This document shows, piece by piece, positions 27,035 to 38,271 of a stretch of 64,000 bases of DNA. Location: positions 107,192 to 171,191 of the forward strand of contig CAZTOU010000005.1 in assembly GCA_964615365.1 (NCBI GenBank), read 5' to 3'. The translations under genes and the position numbers were made by a program. Source of the stretch: CAVXZE01 sp964615365. Lineage in GTDB: Bacteria; Myxococcota_A; UBA9160; UBA6930. The notes under the pieces are model-generated. The model was given only the letters and a program-made list of their open reading frames with translations, did no database searches and had not been told where the DNA came from. Numbering within the stretch: position 1 is the stretch's first letter; the number at the start of each line of letters is the position of its first letter.

Positions 27035-28723
27035 TCATTTTGGAGCCGCTGGACCTCGGTTGATTAGGAGCTGCTGCAGGATTCCCAGCACGTTGCTGAC
27101 CAGCCAATAGAGCACCAGGCCAGAAGCGAACTGGTAGAAGAGCAGCGTGAACATGATGGGCATGACGGTGAGCATCATCCGAGCTTGAGCCGGGTCCATG
27201 GTGGTCGGCGTCATCTTCTGCTGGAGGATCATGCTACCGCCCATGAGAAGGGGAAGCAGGCGAACCGGGAGCTCCAGCCCCGGGATGATGAACAGAGCCT
27301 CGGGAGCCGAGAGATCCGTGATCCAGAGGGCGAAGGGCTCGTGGCGCAGCTGGATCGCGCCCTGAAGCGCGTAGTAGAGCCCGATGAAGACTGGGAGCTG
27401 GAGCAGCATCGGGAAGCAGCCGGCCATCGCCGAGAAGGGACTCATCCCCGCCTCCCGGTAGACCGCCATCATCGCCTCGGACTGCTTCTGGCGATCGTCC
27501 GGGTACTTCGCCTGGACCTCTTTCATCTTGGGCTGCAACGCGCCCATCTTCTTCATCGACTTCATCTGTCGCGCCATGATCGGCGCCATCAGCAACCGCA
27601 CCATCACGGTCACGATGATGATCGCCACACCGTAGTTCGGGACCACGGAATAGGTGGCGACCAGGAGCCAGATGAAGAAGCGCGTCAGCCCGGGGAACCA
27701 TCCCTTGAGGATGGCTTCGTCGAGGTGGACATTCACCGCTTCGAGGCGTGACTGGATCTTGGGGCCCAGGTATACCTGCAGCTCGCGCTCCGCGACCTGG
27801 CCGGGCGGGATGTCCACCGCTCGGAAGGCCATCTCGGTCATCGCTTTGGTACCCGGCTCGAGGGGTGTGAAGCGCGCGCCCGCGTCTCGCGGTACGTCGG
27901 CAATCAACGCCGCCAGGAAGTAGCGGCTCTGTGCCCCCGCCCAGTCGACCTCGGACGGATACTCCTGCGCTTCCTCGAGCTTGCCGCCGCCGAAGATGCC
28001 CAGCATGCTGGGACCGGACCCCACCGGTGCCTGCTCCAAGCTGCCGTCGGTGAGCGCGACCAGGCTGTAGTCCTTGAATCCCGTCTCCTCCCGCGCGAAC
28101 GCCGGCCAGCGGGTCCGGAACGTCGCTCGGATGTGACGGTCCGAACCGTTCTCCAGCTCGAGACGAACCCGAAACAGGTAGCGGTCCTCCTCGAAGAGGT
28201 AGGTCTTGCGGACGCGGATCCCACCCTGCTCGCGAGTGAACACCAGGGTATTCGAGTCGGGCTGCTCGAAGCCGTAAGCGCTCTGGCTCAGATCTCCGAA
28301 ACCGAGCTCATCGAAGGGTGTTGCCAGGGCCGGCCCCGCCTCGGACACTCCGGTCACCAGGTCGACCGGTGCCTCTCCGTACTCCTCGCCGACGTCGTAG
28401 TCCTTCAGCGCCCAGCGAAGCAAACTGCCACCACGGGTGGTGAACTCCGCATCGAAGAGCGAGCTGTGGATCTCGACCCTTTGCTCCGGAGGGAGATCGT
28501 CGGGGGGTGCCTCCTCGGCCTCCGCGAGGTAGTCCCGCGTGACCTGTCCGGAAAAGAGCGGATCGGGTGGCGTGCTCGGCTGCTCATCGCGAGCTACGAA
28601 CTCGTCTTCCCCTAGGGGAGCCCCAGGCAGGGCCTCGGGTGGGCGCCTGCTCTCGGCGAACATCGTCCAGAGCATCAAGACGAGAAAGGAAAGGCCCAGA
28701 GCCAAGGCGAAGTTACGGTCCAC
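27035..28723 (-). CDS. yidC: Membrane protein insertase YidC
   Basis: 562 aa from GTG 28723, preferred over GTG 28756 because GAGGGG lies just upstream and the family motif MDRNxxLALxLSFLVL starts there. N-terminal helix, a large periplasmic beta-sandwich domain (about 60-330), then the five-helix insertase core with the cytoplasmic hairpin KSMKKMGALQPKMKEVQAKYP and MAGCFPMLLQLPVFIGLYYAL. Inserts Sec-dependent and independent proteins, among them Fo subunits, into the inner membrane. Overlaps yidD by 11 bp. Confidence 0.95.
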   Translation of the reverse strand: MDRNFALALGLSFLVLMLWTMFAESRRPPEALPGAPLGEDEFVARDEQPSTPPDPLFSGQVTRDYLAEAEEAPPDDLPPEQRVEIHSSLFDAEFTTRGGSLLRWALKDYDVGEEYGEAPVDLVTGVSEAGPALATPFDELGFGDLSQSAYGFEQPDSNTLVFTREQGGIRVRKTYLFEEDRYLFRVRLELENGSDRHIRATFRTRWPAFAREETGFKDYSLVALTDGSLEQAPVGSGPSMLGIFGGGKLEEAQEYPSEVDWAGAQSRYFLAALIADVPRDAGARFTPLEPGTKAMTEMAFRAVDIPPGQVAERELQVYLGPKIQSRLEAVNVHLDEAILKGWFPGLTRFFIWLLVATYSVVPNYGVAIIIVTVMVRLLMAPIMARQMKSMKKMGALQPKMKEVQAKYPDDRQKQSEAMMAVYREAGMSPFSAMAGCFPMLLQLPVFIGLYYALQGAIQLRHEPFALWITDLSAPEALFIIPGLELPVRLLPLLMGGSMILQQKMTPTTMDPAQARMMLTVMPIMFTLLFYQFASGLVLYWLVSNVLGILQQLLINRGPAAPK

Positions 28724-28958
28724 TCTCTTCCCCTCGGGGGACAGGATCGTAGCCACCAGGGCGGAACGGGTGACAGCGGGCGATCCGCCGGATCGCTAGC
28801 CAGCTGCCTCGCAACGGCCCGTACAGCTGGATCGCGTCCATCGCGTACTCGGAGCAGGAGGGGAGAAACCGACAGCAGGGACCCAGCACCGGTGAGATGA
28901 GGAGCCGGTACGCTTGGATCACCACCAGCAGCAGTCTCGAGGTCGCCTGACGAATCAC
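28713..28958 (-). CDS. yidD: Membrane protein insertion efficiency factor YidD
   Basis: 81 aa from GTG 28958, overlapping the rnpA stop by GTGA. Hallmarks: AYRLLISPVLGPCCRFLPSCSEYAMDAIQLYG and a C-terminal RIARCHPFRPGGYDPVP. Small amphipathic protein at the inner membrane helping YidC-dependent insertion. Its reading frame extends upstream antisense-like in rnpA, without homology. Confidence 0.94.
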   Translation of the reverse strand: MIRQATSRLLLVVIQAYRLLISPVLGPCCRFLPSCSEYAMDAIQLYGPLRGSWLAIRRIARCHPFRPGGYDPVPRGEESGP

Positions 28959-29305
28959 CGCAGGAGGCCCCCGAGTTCTAGCTCCGTTTCCGCTGCTCCG
29001 ATCTCCGCTGCTCCGCGGCGAGCGATCACCACAACTGCCGCGTCCGCCGGGAGCGCGCCGCGGTTCCGGCGAAACCACTCTCGGATACGGCGCTTCACCC
29101 GGTTTCTCTCCACCGCCGTGCCCACCTTCTTGCTCACCGTCACGCCCAGGCTCGCGCCCACTTCCCCCTCACCATCTCGCGCCTCTCCTACGATCGCGAT
29201 GAAGTGGGGAAATCTCTTCCGGATACCCTCCTGACCGATTCGCCGGAAGTCCTTCGACTCTCTCAGCCGGTAGGCACGCCGCAGCCGCGCCGCACCTTCT
29301 CCCAC
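28955..29305 (-). CDS. rnpA: Ribonuclease P protein component
   Basis: 116 aa from GTG 29305, 3 bp after the rpmH stop. Family motif VSKKVGTAVERNRVKRRIREWFR, and the N-terminal LRRAYRLRESKDFRRI. Assists the RNase P RNA in 5' maturation of tRNA. Basic protein in the classic rpmH-rnpA-yidD-yidC order. Confidence 0.94.
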   Translation of the reverse strand: MGEGAARLRRAYRLRESKDFRRIGQEGIRKRFPHFIAIVGEARDGEGEVGASLGVTVSKKVGTAVERNRVKRRIREWFRRNRGALPADAAVVVIARRGAAEIGAAETELELGGLLR

Positions 29306-29307
29306 CT

Positions 29308-29457
29308 CTATTTGGAGGGGGTGGAGGCGGCGAGGCGCTTCCGGCCCTTCGCCCGTCGGCGCCGGATGATCGCTCGGCCACCCGCCGTCCGCATCCGCGC
29401 GCGGAACCCGTGACCTCGTCTCCTTCGGATGCGACTCGGCTGGTAGGTTCGTTTCAT
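29308..29457 (-). CDS. rpmH: 50S ribosomal protein L34
   Basis: 49 aa: starts MKRTYQPSRIRRRRGHGFR, continues with RARMRTAGGRAIIRRRRAKGRKRL and ends ASTPSK before TAG. It is extremely arginine-rich and full length for L34. Its gene is the first on the minus strand next to the putative origin and starts the rnpA operon. Confidence 0.97.
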   Translation of the reverse strand: MKRTYQPSRIRRRRGHGFRARMRTAGGRAIIRRRRAKGRKRLAASTPSK

Positions 29458-29841
29458 GACGCGAGCATCCCCTGCGCAGTGTCGTCAGGAACCCTGATGC
29501 GACGAGCCCGCCAACGTAACTGCAGCGCGCTGACCCTGTCAAGCCACAGCGAAATGCCACCTGCTCGGCACCACCACCCGGCAGCGGCCCCTCCGTTGCC
29601 CCCCTCACGCCACGATGCGGTCACCACCCGGGAAAGACCTACCCACATTGCCAGAACCATCGTGGTAACATCCCACCGCATCTACTGCCGGCCCGGCACC
29701 GGTTCGCATCCCGACACAGGCGTCGTCAACCGGACAAGGAAAACACCCACGCTTTCAGTCACTTCACAGCGTTGTATCGGTTGTCCGCGCCAACTATCAC
29801 TACTGCCAAAGTACTATAAATTATGAGGGTGATGAGAGGTC
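29458..29841. other. 384-bp non-coding region between divergent rpmH and dnaN: candidate replication origin
   Basis: Transcription diverges here: the whole 16-29 kb block is minus strand and 29.8-39 kb is plus strand. rpmH and dnaN commonly flank oriC. The dnaN side is AT-rich for this genome (AAAGTACTATAAATTATGAG, 29808-29827). Paired repeats CCACGATG/CATCGTGG (29610/29664) and CACCACCCGG twice occur. Only a weak DnaA-box-like sequence (CTACCCACA, 29639-29647, 7 of 9 matches) was found; no perfect TTATCCACA. dnaA itself is absent. Confidence 0.5.
29513..29542 (-). promoter_or_regulatory. Candidate sigma-70 promoter of the rpmH operon
   Basis: On the minus strand TTGACA (29542-29537) is a perfect -35 box, followed after 18 bp by TACGTT (29518-29513), a weak -10 (3 of 6). 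The predicted start would give an rpmH leader of about 50 nt. The -35 is convincing, the -10 less so. Confidence 0.4.
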
Positions 29842-30966
29842 ATGAAGCTCACCATCGAGAAATCCGACCTACACCGTGGACTCTCCCGTCTCCAGGCGGT
29901 CGTCGAGAAACGAAGCTCGATGCCGATTCTCGCCAATGTCCTCCTGACTGCCACGGGTGGCAAAGAGGAAGGTCAGCTGGAGCTGGTCGCGACGGACCTC
30001 GAGGTAGGCGTTCGCGACGTGCACACCGTCCAGGTCGATGACCCGGGTAGTATCACCGTCTCTGCCCGGAAGCTCTTCGACATCGTTCGCGAGTTTCCGG
30101 ACGAGCCGATTCAGCTCTCGGCTGAGGCAGATGCCTTCCTCGAGATTCACTGTGGTCGGATTCACTTCTCCCTCAGTGGCGATTCAGCCGAGGAGTACCC
30201 GACGCTACCCGGTTTCTCCCCCGACCGTCTCGTCTCCCTGCAGGCGCCGATTCTCAGCACCATGATCGAGCGCACCATCTACGCCGCCTCGCTCGATGAG
30301 ACCCGCTACAACCTGAATGGCGTCTACTTCGAGGTCCTCCCCGAGACCGAGAAGATCCGCATGGTCGCCACGGACGGCCATCGCCTTGCCCTCGTAGATA
30401 GAGTAATCGGTAGCGATGCCTCTGCTCTCACGAGTGGAGTCATTGTTCCCCGAAAGGGGCTGGCGGAGCTCAAACGCCTCGTCGATGAAGAGGATGCTGA
30501 TCAGGTGGAGATTGGCTTCGAAGGAAACAGCGGCCTCGCCCGGAAGAACTCCGTCACCCTCGTCATGCGTCTCATCGAGGGAAAGTTCCCGAACTACGAC
30601 CAAGTAATCCCGGCGAATGTGGAGCACCAGCTAACGCTTCCCAATGAGTCGCTGGTCCGGGCAGTGAGGCGCGTGGCACTACTCTCCGCTGAACGCAGCC
30701 ACGCCGTAAAGCTCGAACTCACCACGGGAGCGCTGCGTCTCTCCTCCAGCAACCCCGATCTCGGGCATGCCCAGGAGGAGCTGGATGCCGACTACTCCGG
30801 TGACGATCTGACAATCGGTTTCAACGCAAAGTACCTGCAGGAGTCACTCACCGCTTTTGGGGCGAAGGAGGTCCAGCTAAGCCTTCACGACGCCAACTCG
30901 CCGGTGGTCGTCCGACCACTCGACGACGCCGAGAGCCTAGCGGTAGTGATGCCGATGAGGCTGTAG
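29842..30966 (+). CDS. dnaN: DNA polymerase III beta subunit (sliding clamp)
   Basis: 374 aa from ATG 29842 with GAGAGG upstream. Full three-domain clamp: MKLTIEKSDLHRGLSRLQ start, SARKLFDIVREFP, TRYNLNGVYFE, MVATDGHRLALVD, FPNYDQVIP, and the C-terminal VVVRPLDDAESLAVVMPMRL close to the canonical MPMR(L) end. By eye it is less GC-rich than its neighbours. dnaA does not precede it and recF does not follow; gyrB comes next after 135 bp. Confidence 0.97.
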   Translation: MKLTIEKSDLHRGLSRLQAVVEKRSSMPILANVLLTATGGKEEGQLELVATDLEVGVRDVHTVQVDDPGSITVSARKLFDIVREFPDEPIQLSAEADAFLEIHCGRIHFSLSGDSAEEYPTLPGFSPDRLVSLQAPILSTMIERTIYAASLDETRYNLNGVYFEVLPETEKIRMVATDGHRLALVDRVIGSDASALTSGVIVPRKGLAELKRLVDEEDADQVEIGFEGNSGLARKNSVTLVMRLIEGKFPNYDQVIPANVEHQLTLPNESLVRAVRRVALLSAERSHAVKLELTTGALRLSSSNPDLGHAQEELDADYSGDDLTIGFNAKYLQESLTAFGAKEVQLSLHDANSPVVVRPLDDAESLAVVMPMRL

Positions 30967-31101
30967 CACCGCGTCTTTCACAACCTTTACGCGGACTTAG
31001 AGTTTCGGTAGCCTTCCGGAACCGCGTGTCGATACCGCACCCCCCCGGTTTTTTCCGAGGGAAGCAACAGGGCTCATGGCCCGTGCGGAGCTAGATCTCT
31101 G

Positions 31102-33540
31102 GTGAGTTACAATGCGAGTTCCATCGAGGTCCTGGAGGGTCTCGATCCGGTCCGGAAACGCCCCGCGATGTACATCGGGACTACCGGTCTGGATGGTCTT
31201 CACCATCTCGTCTACGAGGTCGTGGACAACTCCGTGGACGAAGCCCTGGTGGGCTTCTGCACGAATATCCACGTCGTCATCCATGATGACAACAGCGTTA
31301 CCGTCACCGACGATGGCCGCGGAATTCCCGTGGGCGTCCACCCGACCGAGAACCGCCCGGCGGCCGAGGTGGTGCTCACCACTCTCCACGCCGGCGGGAA
31401 GTTCAACGAGAGCAGCTACAAGGTCTCCGGCGGGCTCCACGGCGTCGGCGTCTCCGTGGTCAACGCTCTCTCCGAGTGGCTCGAGTTGGAGGTCAAGCGC
31501 AACGGCAAGGTGTGGCGCCAGCGCTATCACCGCGGCGACCCGGTGACCCCCTTCGAGGAGATCGGCACCACCGACCGCTCCGGAACCAAGGTCAAGTTCC
31601 TCGCCGACAGGGAGATCTTCCCCAGCATCGACTTCTCCTTCGACACCCTTTCCCAGCGGCTGCGCGAGCTCTCCTTCCTGAACGCCGGGGTCCACATCCA
31701 CATCGAGGACGAGCGCTCCAACAAGGAGCACGACTTCTGCTACGAGGGGGGGATCGTCTCTTTCGTCGAGCACCTGAGCCGGAGCAAGGCGCCGCTGCAC
31801 CAGCCCCCCATCCATATCTCCGGGGAGCGGAGCTTCACCAGCCACGGCAAGGCGACTGCGGTCTCGATCGAGATCGCCCTGCAGTACAGCGATACCTACA
31901 ACGAGAGCGTCTTCTCCTTCGCCAACAACATCAACACCGTCGATGGGGGGACCCATCTGATCGGCTTCCGCACCGCGCTCACCCGTAGCCTCAACCGCCA
32001 CATCACCACCCACCAGCGAAACGGCAAGGGTACGCCGGTGGCGATCAGCGGCGACGACGTACGCGAGGGCCTGACGGCGGTGATCTCGGTCAACCTCTCG
32101 CAGCCCGAGTTCGAGGGCCAGACCAAGGCCAAGCTAGGCACCAGCGAGGTGCGCGGGCTGGTCGAGGCACTCCTGTACGAGGAGTTGATGGAGCACCTCG
32201 AGGAGAATCCGGCCACCGCCCGCGCCATCGTGGGCAAGGTGGTGGACGCAGCGCGCGCCCGGGCGGCGGCGCGCAAGGCGCGCGACCTGGCGCGTCGCAA
32301 GGGCGCGCTGTCGGACTTCAGCCTTCCGGGAAAGCTCGCCGACTGCCAGGAGCGGGACCCGGCCAAGAGCGAGCTCTTCATCGTCGAGGGGAACTCGGCC
32401 GGTGGCACGGCCAAGCAGGGTCGCTCACGGGTGACCCAGGCGATCCTGCCGCTGCGAGGCAAGATCCTGAACGTGGAGCGCGCCCGGCTGGATCGGATGC
32501 TCGCCAACGGGGAGATCCAGTCCCTGATCGCTGCACTCGGCTGCGGAATCGGGCCGGAGTTCGATGCTTCGAGGGCTCGTTACCACAAGGTGGTCGTGAT
32601 GACGGACGCGGACGTGGACGGAAGCCACATCCGCACCTTGCTTCTGACCTTCTTCTACCGGCAGATGAAGGAGCTGATCGACCGCGGCTACGTCTACATC
32701 GCGCAGCCCCCCCTCTTCAAGGTCAAGAAGGGAAGGGCCGAGCGCTACGTGAAGGACGAGGCTGAGCTCCAGAGCTACCTGCTCGAGCTCGCGCTGGCGA
32801 ACGTCCGGGTTCTCTCTGGCCGCGAGCGGGCGCCTCTCTCCGGCGAAGCCGCGCGGACGGTGCTGACGAGCGCTAGCGAGTACCGCCGGCTGATCGACCA
32901 CCTCGGCCGGCGCCGTCTGGACGAGCGCGTGGTGGACGCGGCGGTCGGGGCGGGCGGGCCCAGGGAGGAGGACCTGGTCGACGAGGTGGGGCTCCGCGAG
33001 CGGATCGCCCCGGCGGTCGAGGCCCGGCTCGAGGTGATCCATCCGGAAGCCCTCCCGGTGCTGTGGAGCGTGGAAGCCAACCCCGAGCACGGGGGGAATC
33101 GGCTCATGGCCGTGACCCGCCGCGCGGGCGCGGTGACGCGCACCACCTTCGACGCGGAGTTCTGCCGCTCGGTGGACTACGAGCGCCTCTGTGCCCTGGA
33201 GACCCGGATCCGCGAGAGCGGCGAGCCTCCCTACCGCCTGCTCTCTGGCGAGGAGGAGCCGGGGGAGCCGCTACCGAGCGCCACCCAGTTGCTCGCCGAG
33301 ATCGTGGCGCGCGGCAAGAAGGGCCTCTCCATCCAGCGCTACAAAGGGCTCGGCGAGATGAATCCGGAGCAGCTCGCCGAGACCACCATGAACCCGGAAT
33401 CGCGCACGCTCCTGCAGGTGAAGATCGAGGATGCGGTCGAGGCGGATCTCGTCTTCACCTCCCTGATGGGCGACGACGTGGAGCCGCGGCGCGAGTTCAT
33501 CGAGAAGAACGCTCTCAACGTCCAGAACCTGGACATCTAG
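31102..33540 (+). CDS. gyrB: DNA gyrase subunit B
   Basis: 812 aa from GTG 31102. GHKL ATPase with VLEGLDPVRKRPAMYIG, DNSVDEAL, DDGRGIPVG and GGLHGVG; transducer; TOPRIM with EGNSAGGTAKQGR and MTDADVDGSHIRTLL; C-terminal QRYKGLGEMNPEQL. It includes the TOPRIM insert of about 170 residues usual in proteobacterial GyrB (about 590-730). With GyrA it introduces negative supercoils. The gyrA start is 14 bp downstream. Confidence 0.97.
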   Translation: MSYNASSIEVLEGLDPVRKRPAMYIGTTGLDGLHHLVYEVVDNSVDEALVGFCTNIHVVIHDDNSVTVTDDGRGIPVGVHPTENRPAAEVVLTTLHAGGKFNESSYKVSGGLHGVGVSVVNALSEWLELEVKRNGKVWRQRYHRGDPVTPFEEIGTTDRSGTKVKFLADREIFPSIDFSFDTLSQRLRELSFLNAGVHIHIEDERSNKEHDFCYEGGIVSFVEHLSRSKAPLHQPPIHISGERSFTSHGKATAVSIEIALQYSDTYNESVFSFANNINTVDGGTHLIGFRTALTRSLNRHITTHQRNGKGTPVAISGDDVREGLTAVISVNLSQPEFEGQTKAKLGTSEVRGLVEALLYEELMEHLEENPATARAIVGKVVDAARARAAARKARDLARRKGALSDFSLPGKLADCQERDPAKSELFIVEGNSAGGTAKQGRSRVTQAILPLRGKILNVERARLDRMLANGEIQSLIAALGCGIGPEFDASRARYHKVVVMTDADVDGSHIRTLLLTFFYRQMKELIDRGYVYIAQPPLFKVKKGRAERYVKDEAELQSYLLELALANVRVLSGRERAPLSGEAARTVLTSASEYRRLIDHLGRRRLDERVVDAAVGAGGPREEDLVDEVGLRERIAPAVEARLEVIHPEALPVLWSVEANPEHGGNRLMAVTRRAGAVTRTTFDAEFCRSVDYERLCALETRIRESGEPPYRLLSGEEEPGEPLPSATQLLAEIVARGKKGLSIQRYKGLGEMNPEQLAETTMNPESRTLLQVKIEDAVEADLVFTSLMGDDVEPRREFIEKNALNVQNLDI

Positions 33541-33553
33541 CGGTGCCATCGGC

Positions 33554-36078
<2,525 letters not shown>

Positions 36079-36082
<4 letters not shown>

Positions 36083-36100
36083 CCTGCATTTCTCACCAGG
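36079..36100 (+). repeat. Interspersed boundary motif, copy 3
   Basis: CTAGCCTGCATTTCTCACC and three more bases; its CTAG supplies the gyrA stop codon. One substitution from the consensus. Confidence 0.6.
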
Positions 36101-36169
36101 CCGCACAGCGAGGGCGTCGGGAGTGCCCCGCCAGCGACCCGGCGAATGCTGCGGGTGAGAGGATGTCCA

Positions 36170-37465
36170 GTGAAGCTCGACCGATCACGTAAGCTCTTCT
36201 CCCGCGCCAAGCGGGTGATCCCCGGCGGTGTCAACAGCCCCGTCCGGGCCTTCGGCTCGGTGGGCGGCGTGCCCCGCTTCATCGCCTCCGGCAAGGGTCC
36301 CAGGATCACCGACAGCGATGGCAACTCGTACATCGACTACGTGGGCTCCTGGGGTCCGCTGATTCTCGGCCACGCCGATCCGGCCGTGGTCCGGGCGGTA
36401 CGCGCCGCCGCCTCCCGCGGGACCAGCTACGGTGCGCCCACCGAGGCCGAGGTGGAGATCGCGGAGCTGATTTGCAGGGCGCTTCCCAGCGTCCAGCGCC
36501 TCCGCTTCGTGAGCTCGGGGACCGAAGCGACCATGAGCGCGATCCGCCTGGCGCGGGCCGCCACCGGACGCAAGCGCATCCTCAAGTTCGAGGGCTGCTA
36601 CCACGGCCACGCCGACGCGCTCCTGATCGGGGCCGGAAGCGGCGTCGCGACGCTCGGGATCCCCGGCTCGCCCGGGGTGCCCGAGGAGTTCGCCAGACTG
36701 ACCATCCAGTCGCCCTACAACGACCTGGCGGCGGCGACGGCGGCCTTCGGGCGCTACGGGGAGGAGATCGCAGCGGTACTGGTGGAGCCGGTGGCCGGCA
36801 ACATGGGCTGCGTTCCTCCGCTCCCGGGTTTCCTGCGCGGCCTCCGGGAGATCTGCGACCGGGCCGGCGCGCTCCTGATTTTCGACGAGGTGATGACGGG
36901 CTTCCGGGTCGCCTGGGGCGGCGCCCAGCGCCGCTACCGGGTCCGGCCCGACCTGACCTGTCTCGGCAAGGTGGTGGGCGGGGGGCTCCCGGCCGCCGCC
37001 TACGGCGGGAGGCGGGAGCTGATGAAGCAGATCGCGCCCGAGGGACCCGTTTATCAGGCCGGCACCCTCTCCGGGAACCCCCTGGCCATGGCGGCAGGCC
37101 TGGAGACCCTGAAACGGCTCTCGGAGCCCGGAACCTACGAGACACTGGAGGAGCGGGGGCGGGACCTCATCGGGGGCCTGCTGGAGATCGCGGGGGAGAA
37201 CGGCGTCGAGCTGACCGCGACCTGCGTCGGCGGGATGTTCGGTTTCTTCTTTTATCCCGGGCCTGTCCGCAATTTCGAAGACGCCAAGAAGGCCTCCGGT
37301 GAGCGCTTCCGGCGCTTCTTCACCGGGATGCTGGAAGGGGGGGTCAACCTGGCGCCCTCGCCGTTCGAGGCGGGTTTCATCTCCCTGGCCCACCGCCGCC
37401 GCGAGATCACCCAGACACTGGAAGCCGCTGCCCGTGCGATGAAAAGGGTCGCCCGGGTCCGTTGA
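36170..37465 (+). CDS. hemL: Glutamate-1-semialdehyde 2,1-aminomutase
   Basis: 431 aa from GTG 36170, with GAGAGG 7 nt upstream; an in-frame ATG at 36146 would only add non-homologous residues. PLP enzyme making 5-aminolevulinate in the C5 tetrapyrrole pathway. Signatures: RVIPGGVNSPVRAF, the PLP-binding DEVMTGFRVAWGGAQ and the Schiff-base lysine in LGKVVGGGLPAAAYGG (Lys267). Stand-alone between gyrA and the Fo locus. Confidence 0.95.
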   Translation: MKLDRSRKLFSRAKRVIPGGVNSPVRAFGSVGGVPRFIASGKGPRITDSDGNSYIDYVGSWGPLILGHADPAVVRAVRAAASRGTSYGAPTEAEVEIAELICRALPSVQRLRFVSSGTEATMSAIRLARAATGRKRILKFEGCYHGHADALLIGAGSGVATLGIPGSPGVPEEFARLTIQSPYNDLAAATAAFGRYGEEIAAVLVEPVAGNMGCVPPLPGFLRGLREICDRAGALLIFDEVMTGFRVAWGGAQRRYRVRPDLTCLGKVVGGGLPAAAYGGRRELMKQIAPEGPVYQAGTLSGNPLAMAAGLETLKRLSEPGTYETLEERGRDLIGGLLEIAGENGVELTATCVGGMFGFFFYPGPVRNFEDAKKASGERFRRFFTGMLEGGVNLAPSPFEAGFISLAHRRREITQTLEAAARAMKRVARVR

Positions 37466-37537
37466 GCGGAGCAGGACCCTCGGCTAAATTGCGGCCGCCT
37501 TTCGATCGGTGAGCGAAAGCCGCACCGTGAGCAGGCC

Positions 37538-37816
37538 TTGAAAATTAGGCAGCACGAGAAGGATTCTCAGGAGCAGCCCGACCCCCTCATCAAGCGAGGG
37601 GCGAAGGCCTATCAGGGGGCACTCGAGGCGGTTCTCTCGATCCCGATCGGGATGGGGCTCGGCTATCTGGTCGATCGCTTCTTCGGGACCGGGCCCGTCT
37701 TTCTCTTCCTCGGGCTGGCGATGGGTTTCGCCTCTTTTGTCATGCGAATCAGCAGCTTGCGGTCGCTGGTCGACGAGGCGCGGGAGGACGGCAGCGAGCC
37801 GCCGAGCGAATCGTGA
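37538..37816 (+). CDS. AtpZ/AtpI-family small membrane protein
   Basis: 92 aa from TTG 37538; no good ribosome site, so the start is tentative. Charged N-terminus, then two helices (VLSIPIGMGLGYLVDRFFG and VFLFLGLAMGFASFVMRI) linked by a short turn, the AtpZ/ATPase_gene1 pattern. Such proteins precede Fo genes and have been proposed to be Mg2+/Ca2+ transport or assembly factors. GTGA overlap with the next gene. Confidence 0.78.
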   Translation: MKIRQHEKDSQEQPDPLIKRGAKAYQGALEAVLSIPIGMGLGYLVDRFFGTGPVFLFLGLAMGFASFVMRISSLRSLVDEAREDGSEPPSES

Positions 37817-38271
37817 GTGAGCAATTCCAGATAGACAGAGTCCAGGGGCTGAACCTGGGACTCTCCGCCGGAGCGGTGGCCCTCTCCTGGGTGCTCCTGT
37901 CGCCGCTCTTCGCGGCGAGCCTGGCCGCCGGGGCGGTGTTGGAGGCCGTCAACTTCCGTTCGATGCGGCGCTCCTGCCAGGCCATCTTCCAGGCGGGCGT
38001 TTCCGGCAGCGGGCCGGCGGTGACCGCCTTCGGCCTGCGCTTCGTGCTGCTGGGGGCGGGCGTGGGGCTGGCGCTCTACGTCGGCGCCCATCCGGTAGGC
38101 TTGGTGATCGGGCTCTCTCTGATCGTTCCCTCGGTGGTCATCGCCGCCTGGATGGCGCGTCCCGAGCCAGCCCCTGCCACTCCCGTACCCCCGCCCGACG
38201 ACCCGACCTGGGACGACTGGAACCCGTGGCTCGCCCGTGAGCGGGAGCCGGATGACGAGGAGGATCAGTGA
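37813..38271 (+). CDS. atpI: AtpI-like ATP synthase assembly protein
   Basis: 152 aa, GTG start overlapping the previous stop. Four hydrophobic segments (about 12-32, 35-50, 68-90, 95-118), then a proline/aspartate-rich cytoplasmic tail. Position directly before atpB and topology fit AtpI (ATP synthase I family), which assists c-ring assembly. Sequence conservation in this family is low, so the assignment rests partly on context. Overlaps atpB by 4 bp. Confidence 0.7.
   Translation: MSEQFQIDRVQGLNLGLSAGAVALSWVLLSPLFAASLAAGAVLEAVNFRSMRRSCQAIFQAGVSGSGPAVTAFGLRFVLLGAGVGLALYVGAHPVGLVIGLSLIVPSVVIAAWMARPEPAPATPVPPPDDPTWDDWNPWLAREREPDDEEDQ

Noticed and set aside
29639..29647. DnaA box in the rpmH-dnaN gap
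   Set aside because: Only 7 of 9 bases match and it is isolated; not enough to claim a DnaA binding cluster.
30967..31101. Terminator between dnaN and gyrB
   Set aside because: CCCCCGG and CCGAGGG flank a T6 run, but the T run forms the loop instead of following the stem.
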